From NCBI GenBank assembly GCA_963793275.1, contig CAWBZL010000004.1:682001-746000 (forward strand): a stretch of 64,000 nucleotides of DNA, in the 5' to 3' direction. This DNA is from Marinirhabdus sp963793275 (lineage in GTDB: Bacteria > Bacteroidota > Bacteroidia > Flavobacteriales > Flavobacteriaceae). Under the pieces are notes generated by a model. It had not been told where the DNA came from, searched no databases, and saw only the letters and a list, made by a program, of their open reading frames with translations. Positions 18,073-26,350 of the stretch are shown in pieces. A program made the translations under genes and the position numbers. Positions within the stretch are counted from its first letter, which is position 1; the number at the start of each line of letters is the position of its first letter.

Positions 18073-18678
18073 GTGCAAGACATCCTCGAAAAATACATTC
18101 CCCAGGCAGCCGTAGACGCTAGTTTTCAACTTATAAAAGCTAATAGCGTTTATTTAAAGATTGTTAATGAACGCGTAACACGTCACGGAGATTACCGCAA
18201 AATGCCGGACGGCCAACACCAGATCACGGTAAATGCCAGCCTTAATAAATACCGGTTTTTAATCACACTTATTCACGAAATTGCACATTTGGTAGCTTTT
18301 AGCAAATATGGCCGTGCTATAAAACCACACGGAATAGAGTGGAAGCGTAGCTTTCAGATGTTGATGTTGCCTTTTATCCGTCCCGAAGTTTTTCCTAATC
18401 AGTTATTACCATTATTAGCAATTCATTTTAAAAATCCGAAGGCCAGCAGCGATACCGATGCGAAGCTTTCGTTAGCATTAAAACAATACGATGCACCCAA
18501 CGATAAAAACTTTATCTTTGAGATACCCCATGGCGCATTGTTCAGATTGTACAACGGGAAAATTTTTAAGCGTGGGAACAAACGCGTAAAACGTTACGAA
18601 TGTCTAGAGGTGAGTACGGGTAGGATCTATCTTTTTAACCCCAATGCCGAAGTAGAGTTTTTGCGGGTTGAAAGTTAA
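18073..18678 (+). CDS. SprT-like zinc metalloprotein
   Basis: A 201-residue protein with a SprT-like domain. The zinc motif HEIAH lies at H68-H72 and HGIEWKRSFQMLM follows, as in SprT/Spartan-like proteins. These are proposed or known DNA-protein-crosslink peptidases in some lineages; here the role is unknown. The start is GTG at 18073, since no ATG gives the full domain. The C-terminal half (KNFIFEIPHGALFRLYNGKIF ... CLEVSTGRIYLFN) resembles the small zinc-ribbon-position domain of the family but lacks a CxxC pair. Confidence 0.85.
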   Translation: MQDILEKYIPQAAVDASFQLIKANSVYLKIVNERVTRHGDYRKMPDGQHQITVNASLNKYRFLITLIHEIAHLVAFSKYGRAIKPHGIEWKRSFQMLMLPFIRPEVFPNQLLPLLAIHFKNPKASSDTDAKLSLALKQYDAPNDKNFIFEIPHGALFRLYNGKIFKRGNKRVKRYECLEVSTGRIYLFNPNAEVEFLRVES

Positions 18679-18823
18679 ACGGAAGTCGATGAGTCGATAC
18701 GTTTAGAGGTTGAGAAAGTAAATAGTGAATTTCTTATAAACATAAGAAACACGTTAATTTTTCAACTGGTAAAGTTTCATCATACTAACAATTGAAGAGC
18801 CATATTTATAAACAAGAAGGATT

Positions 18824-19936
18824 TTGAATACTTTAAATAAAAATTACCATGCAGTTATCATGGCTGGAGGAATCGGTTCTCGATTTTGGCCGGTAAGCAC
18901 CCAGGAATTTCCAAAGCAGTTCCACGATATGTTAGGAACAGGGGAGAGTTTGTTGCAAAAAACATTTTCAAGATTGGAAAAAATTGTCCCTGCAGAGAAT
19001 ATTCAGATTTTAACCAATGATCGTTATTTAGCCCTTACTCTGGAGCAATTGCCTGAAATTTCAGAAAGTCAGGTAGTGCTGGAGCCTGTTATGCGAAATA
19101 CGGCTCCTTGTATCTTACTTTCAGCATTAAAGATCCAGAAAGAAAATCCGGATGCGGTTATGTTGGTCGCACCAAGTGACCATTGGATCGAAGATGAAAC
19201 GGCATTTAAAAATGATGTAGAAGCGTGTTTTGACAAATGTGTAGCAGAAGATGTATTAATGACGTTGGGAATTCCGCCTACGTTTCCAAACACAGGATAT
19301 GGATATATAGATGCTTCGATACGCTCAGAAAACGTAGATCCTGAAGATGGATTAAAAGAAATTAAAAAGGTTAAACAGTTTAGGGAAAAACCAGATTATG
19401 AAACGGCTAAGCAATTTTTGGCCGAAGGGAATTTTCTTTGGAATGCAGGGATCTTTTTATGGAGTGTGGAAAGTATAATTTTGGCTTTTGAAAAGCATTT
19501 GCCCGTTATGAATGCACTTTTTTCGGAAGGAATACCCGTTTATAATACTGAGGAGGAAAAACAATTTGTTGCTACTAATTATGGTCTTGCATCAACTATT
19601 TCGATTGATTATGGCATACTGGAAAAAGCAGATAATGTTTATGTAAAAAAGGCAACCTTCGACTGGAATGATCTTGGAACCTGGGGAGCATTACACGATA
19701 AATTAGTAAAAGATATAAACAGTAATGCCATTGTTAGAGCCCAAACCCATTTAAAAGAGGCAAGTGGAAATATAATTTTTACTGAAAAGGGCAAACTGGT
19801 AGTTGTTGAAGGGTTAAACAATTATATTATAGTAGAAAAAGAAGATGTACTCCTTATATTTCCGAAGGAAAAAGAGCAGGAAATAAAAACATTATTAACC
19901 GAAGTTTCTGAAAAACACGGTAAAAATTATACGTAA
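18824..19936 (+). CDS. manC: Mannose-1-phosphate guanylyltransferase
   Basis: Cytoplasmic nucleotidyltransferase (370 aa) that makes GDP-mannose from mannose-1-phosphate and GTP. The signature VIMAGGIGSRFWPVS and FPKQF are at the N-terminus; MRNTAPCI, VAPSDHWI, FREKPD and WNAGIFLW are all present. There is no C-terminal phosphomannose isomerase domain, so it is the short form. The start is TTG at 18824, preceded by AGAAGG; no upstream ATG is in frame. Its product would feed the mannosyltransferase-like and GT2 enzymes at 33-40 kb. The stop overlaps the start of the DUF389 gene by one base. Confidence 0.93.
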   Translation: MNTLNKNYHAVIMAGGIGSRFWPVSTQEFPKQFHDMLGTGESLLQKTFSRLEKIVPAENIQILTNDRYLALTLEQLPEISESQVVLEPVMRNTAPCILLSALKIQKENPDAVMLVAPSDHWIEDETAFKNDVEACFDKCVAEDVLMTLGIPPTFPNTGYGYIDASIRSENVDPEDGLKEIKKVKQFREKPDYETAKQFLAEGNFLWNAGIFLWSVESIILAFEKHLPVMNALFSEGIPVYNTEEEKQFVATNYGLASTISIDYGILEKADNVYVKKATFDWNDLGTWGALHDKLVKDINSNAIVRAQTHLKEASGNIIFTEKGKLVVVEGLNNYIIVEKEDVLLIFPKEKEQEIKTLLTEVSEKHGKNYT

Positions 19937-21369
19937 TGACTACACCTGAAGACAAAAACTACGTAACCCCAAACGAAGCAGAGTTTGAGAAAGACAAGCA
20001 GAATGCCTGGAAAGGTGTTACGAAGTTTATAAAGGGTCTCTTTAGCTTGCACGAGGACACAGATAGGGACGCAACTATTGAAGCCGTTAGAAAGGATATA
20101 TCTTTTAAAGGTCATACAGCCTGGATTCTAATATTCTCGATCTTTGTGGCCTCTATCGGATTAAACGTAAGTAGCACAGCCGTTGTTATTGGTGCGATGC
20201 TTATCTCTCCATTAATGGGCCCCATAGTGGGAATTGGACTTTCTGTAGCCATAAACGATGTGGAAACCCTCCGTAAATCTTTAATTAATTTAGGGATTAT
20301 GGTGGCGCTGAGTGTAATTACAGCGTTTTTATATTTTACTGTTTCACCGCTAACCGAGGAAACTCCGGAACTTAAAGCACGAACCTACCCTACCATTCTG
20401 GATGTGTTGGTTGCAATTTTTGGTGGCTTGGCTCTCATTGTCGCTAAAACTAAAAGCGGTACCATTGCCAGTGTAATTTTTGGGGTTGCCATTGCAACGG
20501 CACTTATGCCGCCTTTGTGTACAGTTGGTTACGGACTAGCGGTTGGAAATTTCGACTATGCGGGTGGGGCACTTTATTTATTTTCAATTAATGCAGTTTT
20601 TATAGCGCTATCAACCTTTATAGTTTCTAAAATCTTGGGCTTTCCTATGGTGCGGTATGCCAATTCCAAAAGGAGACGGTTTATTGCGCAGATGGCTTCC
20701 TTAATTGCGGTTATTGTAATTGTTCCAAGTGTCTATCTTTTTTATAAGTTATTGCAGGAACAGGTTTTTGAAAATAAAACAAACGAGTTTGTAAGAGATA
20801 TTATAAAATATGATGGCGCCGAAGTGGTAAAATCTTCTCAGGATTACAAAACTAAAAAAATTGAAGTGTATTTAATAGGGCAGCCGGTGCCACAGCCTAA
20901 AATTAACGAATGGTTGGATATATTAAAAGAAACTGAAAAACTTGAGGACGTAGAACTAAGAATTTATCAGGGTTCCGACAGGTCTGGCGAGTTGGCTGAA
21001 AGACTGTCGGGAGAGGTAAAAGCCGGTATTCTGGAAGATTTGTATGTGAAAAATGAAAATGCAATTCGTGATAAGGATGAACGCATTAACTTTCTGGAAG
21101 ATGAGATTGCCAAGCTTACCGTAAAAAATGACATTCCTTTTGAAGCCATTAGTAAAGAATTACAAGTAACATTTGAGGGTATTGAGAATTTTTCTTATTC
21201 GAAAAGAGTTTCTACAAATTTTGAGAAAACCGATACACTCCCTGTTTTTTCCGTAACCTGGGAGGAGAATGTTCGTTCCCGGACGCGTGAGGATAACATG
21301 AAAAAAATGGCAAATATTTTAAAACTTCGTCTGAAATTAGATACCCTGGCGGTTGAGGAGCGAAAATAG
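19936..21369 (+). CDS. DUF389 family membrane protein
   Basis: A 477-residue protein. After a soluble N-terminus (~55 residues), six or so hydrophobic segments follow with the DUF389 signature GLNVSSTAVVIGAMLISPLMGPIVGIG and SVIFGVAIATALMPPLCTVGYGLA. The C-terminal third is soluble, with a likely coiled-coil segment (KDERINFLEDEIAKLT). The function of DUF389 is not established. The ATG overlaps the manC stop (TAATG), so translation is probably coupled, but a link to GDP-mannose is not evident. Confidence 0.85.
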   Translation: MTTPEDKNYVTPNEAEFEKDKQNAWKGVTKFIKGLFSLHEDTDRDATIEAVRKDISFKGHTAWILIFSIFVASIGLNVSSTAVVIGAMLISPLMGPIVGIGLSVAINDVETLRKSLINLGIMVALSVITAFLYFTVSPLTEETPELKARTYPTILDVLVAIFGGLALIVAKTKSGTIASVIFGVAIATALMPPLCTVGYGLAVGNFDYAGGALYLFSINAVFIALSTFIVSKILGFPMVRYANSKRRRFIAQMASLIAVIVIVPSVYLFYKLLQEQVFENKTNEFVRDIIKYDGAEVVKSSQDYKTKKIEVYLIGQPVPQPKINEWLDILKETEKLEDVELRIYQGSDRSGELAERLSGEVKAGILEDLYVKNENAIRDKDERINFLEDEIAKLTVKNDIPFEAISKELQVTFEGIENFSYSKRVSTNFEKTDTLPVFSVTWEENVRSRTREDNMKKMANILKLRLKLDTLAVEERK

Positions 21370-21378
21370 ATATCTTGT

Positions 21379-22257
21379 TTAAGAAATAGTTTCCGGATTA
21401 AACTCGTGAAACAACTTTTTGAACCGTTCCGGAAACTCACTTTTTATAAGCAAAACTTCTTCGGTAAAAGGATGGGTAAAGTGTAAAGAATACGCATGTA
21501 AGTACAATCCTTTTCCGTTTAAAATTAAGCCCGGGGCACCGTATTCTTTATCTCCCAGAATAGGATTGCCAATGCTTGCCAAATGCTTCCGTAACTGATG
21601 CCTTCTTCCTGTTTTTGGGTCCAATTTTACCAGATTTAATCTTTTAAACCGTTGGGATGCTACAGATGCAACCACCTGAAAACTAGAATGAGAGGTTTTC
21701 CCATCGATGGGACTGGTAATTTCTCCCTGAATTTCCATATCGCCAATGGTGACGGCGTAATATGTTTTCCCCACTTTTTTTTCCGTAAAAAGTTTGTTTA
21801 ATGCCCGTATACAACTGGTTGTTTTTCCGGCCAATAAAACACCGGTGGTCGCGTAATCTAATCTATAAACAGGTTGTGGCGTGGAAGTATCGGGCAGTGT
21901 ACTTTTAGTGATGTTTTGTGGTAACGCTCTGGCGATTGTTTTAAATTTATTTCCACTTACTAAAATGCCTGCGGGCTTATGGACAATAGCTAGATACGAA
22001 TCTTCAAATACAACCTGCAGGGGTACGTGTAGTTTTTTGGTTGGAGTTGTTTCTTTAGGTACGCAAAGCGTTATTACTTCTCCACCGTGTATGTAGGTTG
22101 CTGTTGTTGCCAACTTGCCGTCTACTGAAATAAGTTGCTTTTTTAGTGCTTTTTTGAGGGCAGATCTGGTGTTGCAAAACTCAAAAATACCTACACCGTA
22201 TTCCTGTAATCGAATGGGTTGAGGTTGTATTGGTGCAATATGAGTTTTCGAACTAAT
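21379..22257 (-). CDS. RluA-family pseudouridine synthase, probable ATT start
   Basis: Enzyme that converts uridine to pseudouridine in rRNA or tRNA. The catalytic motif is RLDYATTG (D134 in the numbering from 22257), with HKPAGI before it and GRRHQLRKHLASIGNPILGDKEYG after it. The first usable canonical start is TTG at 22113, but upstream translation gives IRLQEYGVGIFEFCNTRSALKKALKK, a clear S4-like N-terminal domain normal for this family. No ATG, GTG or TTG occurs in frame between the TAA at 22309-22311 and 22113. ATT at 22257 gives 292 residues and fits the family length. The start is inference. Confidence 0.85.
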   Translation of the reverse strand: MSSKTHIAPIQPQPIRLQEYGVGIFEFCNTRSALKKALKKQLISVDGKLATTATYIHGGEVITLCVPKETTPTKKLHVPLQVVFEDSYLAIVHKPAGILVSGNKFKTIARALPQNITKSTLPDTSTPQPVYRLDYATTGVLLAGKTTSCIRALNKLFTEKKVGKTYYAVTIGDMEIQGEITSPIDGKTSHSSFQVVASVASQRFKRLNLVKLDPKTGRRHQLRKHLASIGNPILGDKEYGAPGLILNGKGLYLHAYSLHFTHPFTEEVLLIKSEFPERFKKLFHEFNPETIS

Positions 22258-22329
22258 TTTCTTTGAATTTAATACTTGTATATAGGGATGTAAAGTAGCT
22301 TCTAAACTTTAACTTATTTCGCTCGTTAC

Positions 22330-22704
22330 TTAATACATCTTGTTTTTATTCGCAGATTTTTCAGGTATTTGTTGAATAGCATCCCAATGTTCTATTATTT
22401 TTTCATTTTTATCAAATCTAAAAAAATCCATCGTTACATACTCATCATTTCCAGGCCAGACTTGATGCGTATGTAATGCGACCAGGTCATTTTCGGCTAT
22501 GATGCGTAAAAATTTTATTGATTTATCCGGATATTCTTTTTGCATCCGTTCAAAATATTCGATAAACCCTTCAATGCCATTTTCTACGTGAGGATTATGT
22601 TGAATGTATTCGGCTCCAACATAAAGTTCAGTTGCTTTTCTTGGACTCCCTTCGTAAGCCATTTTATAGAAATTCACTGCATTTTTCTTTTTTTCCTCGT
22701 GCAT
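22330..22704 (-). CDS. NTF2-like / SnoaL-like small protein
   Basis: A 124-residue protein with the cone-shaped NTF2-like fold pattern: KNAVNFYKMAYEG, YIQHNPHVENGIEGFIEYF, VALHTHQVWPG, MDFFRFDKNEKIIEHWDAIQ. This is the SnoaL-like group often annotated as polyketide-cyclase-like, but members have many activities. It probably binds or converts a small molecule in the cytoplasm. No neighbour suggests a substrate. Confidence 0.85.
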   Translation of the reverse strand: MHEEKKKNAVNFYKMAYEGSPRKATELYVGAEYIQHNPHVENGIEGFIEYFERMQKEYPDKSIKFLRIIAENDLVALHTHQVWPGNDEYVTMDFFRFDKNEKIIEHWDAIQQIPEKSANKNKMY

Positions 22705-22803
22705 TATATTTTTTTTAATGTTGTTGGTGTGTTTTCAGAGGACTAAGATTAGAAGGTAGCAATTCTAAAATTTCTCTTTCCAAATATCTCAAGCCCAACG
22801 TTT

Positions 22804-23328
22804 TTATCTATTCCCAGTATCTTTTTTGTTAGAAGTTTTTGGTAAAGGAGGTGGCGGTGGAGGCGGTGGAATAGCGCCCTCGTAAGTTGCGTCACCTTTG
22901 TTTTTGGCATAGATTTCCTCCATTTTAGCTTTGCTTGTAAATTTAATATCATCTACTAAGATATTATCTCTATTAGTAAACTTTATAAATAACTGTCCAA
23001 ATTCACTTTTAGTCTTTTCGTTGTAGAAATTGTAGGTGTATATTAATGGGTTTTCATTTAATAGAACAAGATGATAAGTAACTTCTAAATGCGATTGATT
23101 AATATCATTTTCAAGTTGCTGAATAGCTGCTAATCCTTTTTCTTTTTCTTGGCCTTCATACCAATTTTCAAAATCGGTAGTCACATTTTTATCTATTATG
23201 GTCTTACCAATATGTTCGCATTGGATACTAAATATTGCAAATTCTTTCTTGAATATCCTCTTTTGTTCCTGTGCAAAAACATTCGCCGAAATTATAATCG
23301 TAAAAAGTAAAATGTTAGTTCTTCTCAT
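22804..23328 (-). CDS. Exported protein with proline-rich C-terminus, unknown function
   Basis: I do not recognise the family. A signal peptide (MRRTNILLFTIIISANVFAQ) leads a ~145-residue domain, then a run of eight prolines (near 159-167) and a short basic tail KTSNKKDTGNR. The proline run could act as a stiff spacer or a binding site in the periplasm. The gap 23329-23621 upstream contains no gene I can support. Confidence 0.7.
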   Translation of the reverse strand: MRRTNILLFTIIISANVFAQEQKRIFKKEFAIFSIQCEHIGKTIIDKNVTTDFENWYEGQEKEKGLAAIQQLENDINQSHLEVTYHLVLLNENPLIYTYNFYNEKTKSEFGQLFIKFTNRDNILVDDIKFTSKAKMEEIYAKNKGDATYEGAIPPPPPPPPLPKTSNKKDTGNR

Positions 23329-23621
23329 AAGAGTTGTATTAGTAAAAAGATTAAAGCTTTTTCTTAGAAAAAGTTCGTGCTATTTTTTTCATGTGGACAA
23401 TAATTTAAATGTGTTTAATTTGGCGTCATAAAGTAGATTGCTTTTAATGTTTTCACTTTGGTTACACCTTAATTGCACGTACATATGTAATAAATAGTAC
23501 ACAGATCGAAAAAAAGTAAATGATAAATGAAACCTAATGCTACGTTTCCATTATAACTGGTAACTAGTTACTTGCTAAATTAATAGTATTGTCAGTATCA
23601 GATGCAGGGGAACCTTCATAA

Positions 23622-24758
23622 CTATTCTTCCTGTGCTCCCATTTCCGCGGTATTCAGTAACCCTAAAAACAACTTAAACCGAATTATCTTTTTAACCGAT
23701 TGATATACTTGTTCCTTATATAAGGAGTCTTTTTCCATTTCAGCAAGAATAGCCAGGATGGTTTCAGTTTCGTCAATAGGCATCAGTAACATGTCATTCC
23801 CGGCTTTTGAAGCCATTAGCGGTGCGTCTTCAATAATAGTCACCGCCTTCATAATATTTAGTGCATCTGTAATAATGAGGCCTTTAAAACCCAATTCATC
23901 TTTCAGCAAACCAGTAACAATATTTCTTGAACAACTCGCTGGAAGATTATTGGTATTATACTTTTCGTTATTGAGAATGGTAATATGAGCCATCATAATA
24001 GATAGTACCCCCGCTTCAATAAGCGGAGGGTATACGGCTAGTTCCTGCAATTCTCCATCTATATATACCGATTTTTTATGCGTGTCTCCTTGTACCAGTC
24101 CGTGACCAGGGAAATGTTTGGCGGTGGCTATAATTCCCTGTTCCTGAGTAGTTTTTATAAACTGATTACTTAACGCAATGACTTTTTCTTTGTCATCACC
24201 AAAACTCCTGTTTTTAATAGCCTCGTTCTGCGGGCTCACATCGCTCACAGGCGCAAAATTTTGACGGAAACCAATCTCCAGCAATTCGGTATTAATAATC
24301 CGGGCAATAGAATCTGCCTGTTTCACTGTTTTAATATCTATGGTATTCATAAGTGCGTCCGTCCCTTCAAGTCTGCCATTAAACAGGCTGGGCTCTGCAT
24401 CTATAGAATATAATAAAGGGAGCTGTCCCTGAGCGCTGGAAATGCTGTTTAAAGAATCTATCATGCGCTTATGATTTTCTCTGGTACCCTTTAAAAATAC
24501 AACACCACCAATTTTGTTCTCTTTGGCCAGCTTTAAAACCACACTTTCAGGCTTCCCCAATTCTCCTGCTGAGGTTACCAGCATTTGTGCCACGCGCGTA
24601 GTATCGTTTAGTGATTGAAAAATGGTATCTACGCGATGTTCTATGCTTGGATTGTATTTATAAAAATCCTGTAGGGAAGGGTTTCTTTGTTGTGCTATGG
24701 ATAGCATAAATGTGAGAAGCGCCAGGATCGTTGTGGCTATCTGGTGTTTTGGATTCAT
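23622..24758 (-). CDS. Glycoside hydrolase family 3 (NagZ-like beta-N-acetylhexosaminidase)
   Basis: A 378-residue exported GH3 hydrolase. The N-terminal signal (MNPKHQIATTILALLTFMLSIA) suggests periplasmic action. The NagZ-type loop KHFPGHG (214-220) with D225 and H227 and the nucleophile region LIITDALN (D298) are intact. The likely substrate is beta-linked N-acetylglucosamine in peptidoglycan or related glycans. It is the single-domain form without the serpin-like beta-lactamase fusion found in some Bacteroidota homologues. Confidence 0.9.
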   Translation of the reverse strand: MNPKHQIATTILALLTFMLSIAQQRNPSLQDFYKYNPSIEHRVDTIFQSLNDTTRVAQMLVTSAGELGKPESVVLKLAKENKIGGVVFLKGTRENHKRMIDSLNSISSAQGQLPLLYSIDAEPSLFNGRLEGTDALMNTIDIKTVKQADSIARIINTELLEIGFRQNFAPVSDVSPQNEAIKNRSFGDDKEKVIALSNQFIKTTQEQGIIATAKHFPGHGLVQGDTHKKSVYIDGELQELAVYPPLIEAGVLSIMMAHITILNNEKYNTNNLPASCSRNIVTGLLKDELGFKGLIITDALNIMKAVTIIEDAPLMASKAGNDMLLMPIDETETILAILAEMEKDSLYKEQVYQSVKKIIRFKLFLGLLNTAEMGAQEE

Positions 24759-24883
24759 CTTGGTTATAAGGTGTATAGGATACTAATGCAGGTACTCGTA
24801 TACCGTAAAGATAATCCAAAAATATAAATAACCAGATACAGGGGAGATAGTGGGCGCTTAAAATTGTAAAGTAAGTTGTAGTA

Positions 24884-25573
24884 TTAATTGTTTCTGAAAT
24901 CACCATCCAGCAGGTTCCATTTTTGATCCAGCGGTTTGTGTGTTTTTGAAAACTCAATCGGTTCCATGAGGAAGAAAGAATCTTCATAGCTAAAGTCGAA
25001 TATATAGTTATACATATCTATCACGCCACTGGACCAGGTGGCATCGCACAAATACCATTTACCATCCAGTTTTACGGCATTCCAGGAATGGTTAGGGATG
25101 TCTTTTTTGTTCATTTTGAAGGCATTCATCTTCCCGTAGCCGTGAATAATTTCAGCTTCCAGACCTGCCAGCGTACAGAGTTCTTTAATTAAAAAAGCAT
25201 AGCCTGTACACAGTGTTTTTTTGTCCTGTCGCAAGGTAGTCATTATTTTTTTTCTGTACTGGCGGTTCCATTGCTCTAATTCTTCGGGTTTGTATTTTAA
25301 TTTTTTACGCCTGTACTCACTTTGTGAAGTTAAATGATAATCGCCAGCTATGTTGTGGGTTACCCAATAGTAAATCGCTCTAAAGCGTGCTGCATCTGTT
25401 TCCAGTTGTGCGGTGAGACATAACACCAATACGGGTAGATTAAACAATTCTTCACCTTTATACCTGGTTGCGATCTCATCTGCCTTTGCAAAGTCAATTT
25501 TATTGAAATCGCTCTGCTGTGCCTGTGAGGACAGGGTAAAGGTGAAGAATAGTAAAAGAAGAATGCTTCTCAT
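24884..25573 (-). CDS. Exported transglutaminase-like domain protein
   Basis: A 229-residue protein with a signal peptide ending SSQAQQ. The papain-like triad of the transglutaminase fold is present: C122 in TLCTGYAF, H162 in NHSWNAV and D177 in LCDATW. Members act as peptidases, amidases or cross-linkers; the substrate is unknown. It lies 10 bases upstream-to-downstream of the carboxypeptidase-regulatory-domain gene on the same strand, so the two likely form an operon. Confidence 0.85.
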   Translation of the reverse strand: MRSILLLLFFTFTLSSQAQQSDFNKIDFAKADEIATRYKGEELFNLPVLVLCLTAQLETDAARFRAIYYWVTHNIAGDYHLTSQSEYRRKKLKYKPEELEQWNRQYRKKIMTTLRQDKKTLCTGYAFLIKELCTLAGLEAEIIHGYGKMNAFKMNKKDIPNHSWNAVKLDGKWYLCDATWSSGVIDMYNYIFDFSYEDSFFLMEPIEFSKTHKPLDQKWNLLDGDFRNN

Positions 25574-25583
25574 AGTGGGGTTT

Positions 25584-25991
25584 TTATTTCCTGTTTTTGG
25601 TAGCGGCGACGGTTTCTTTAGTTCGCAAGGCTCCGTAAATCATCACGGGATTATCCTCCAAGAAGGGTTCAATAAACGAGGTAACGCGGTTGATGGTAAT
25701 CTCCTTGTTTTTGTAGCCTAAATAGCTTACAACCAGTACGTCATTTTCTTTTAATTTCTGCGGAAAGGTAAACGCCCCGCTTTCGTTAGAAATAGCACCA
25801 ATGGTTGTCCCTTTTAAGACAATAGTTGCACCAAGTAATGGTCCGTCCAGGCTACTTACCACACCCTTCACGGTTCGGTGTGTGATTTGGGCACTCACTG
25901 GATTGGCGAATAAAAACAGGGCCAATAGTAGCGGTAGCACCCATACATTTTTTAAAAAGTTTTGCTGATTTGAAATTGTTTGTGTTTTCAT
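25584..25991 (-). CDS. Exported carboxypeptidase-like regulatory domain protein
   Basis: From ATG 25991 the protein is 135 aa: a signal peptide ending NPVSAQ, then a carboxypeptidase-D-regulatory-like beta-sandwich (VKGVVSSLDGPLLGATIVLKGT, SNESGAFTFP, VSYLGYKNKEITI). The frame is open to 26156 but those extra residues precede the signal peptide and are rejected. Such domains occur as N-terminal parts of TonB receptors; here it stands alone, so it could be an envelope adaptor or binding protein. Confidence 0.8.
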   Translation of the reverse strand: MKTQTISNQQNFLKNVWVLPLLLALFLFANPVSAQITHRTVKGVVSSLDGPLLGATIVLKGTTIGAISNESGAFTFPQKLKENDVLVVSYLGYKNKEITINRVTSFIEPFLEDNPVMIYGALRTKETVAATKNRK

Positions 25992-26250
25992 AATAGTATT
26001 GTTTTTGTTTATCCAAACGTAATTAAACAAAGACCTCGCTGAAAGGGATCCTGAGGCAACCGTAGCGATGAATGAGTGAAATGGGTGTTTTATTGAGTTA
26101 TGGAAAATGAAAGGTGAAAAAGGTTTTAATTCCATATTCTGAAATTTTAAAAACACAGGGAACTCCTTATTCCTGAAAGCACTATTAATTGGTACAGAGG
26201 CGTAGGAAATTTATTCAAAAAGCTTGAGAAGTATTAAATCTTCGTACGCT
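25992..26250. other. Intergenic region without a supported gene
   Basis: This stretch separates divergent genes. I see no convincing coding sequence or RNA. The minus-strand promoter of the genes at 25.6 kb must lie here, and the plus-strand promoter of the next gene follows at 26255. Confidence 0.6.
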
Positions 26251-26254
26251 GTCA

Positions 26255-26285
26255 TTCGTACCTTCTGTTTTATACTGTATCTTTG
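26255..26285 (+). promoter_or_regulatory. Promoter upstream of the pseudouridine-synthase-like gene
   Basis: TTCG (26255-26258) and TATCTTTG (26278-26285) are 19 bases apart, a one-mismatch fit to TTTG-N19-TAnnTTTG. A 5' leader of about 60 bases, with a start-proximal hairpin, would follow. Confidence 0.65.
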
Positions 26286-26330
26286 CAAAAAAATAACAAC
26301 GCACTAACTTTTAGTGTATTAAAATAGTTA

Positions 26331-26344
26331 CCCGCCTTTGCGGG
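26331..26344 (+). promoter_or_regulatory. Start-proximal hairpin CCCGC-CTTT-GCGGG
   Basis: A perfect 5-bp GC stem with a 4-base loop ends exactly 6 bases before the ATG at 26351. A nearly identical element (hairpin plus CA-pyrimidine-AA spacer) precedes the GNAT-nitrilase gene at 31299, and a related one precedes the flavoprotein gene at 44003-44016. Its position could affect ribosome entry. Confidence 0.6.
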
Positions 26345-26350
26345 CACAAG

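Noticed and set aside
25992..26156. Upstream extension of the carboxypeptidase-regulatory-domain gene
   Set aside because: The extra residues precede a normal signal peptide starting at ATG 25991.
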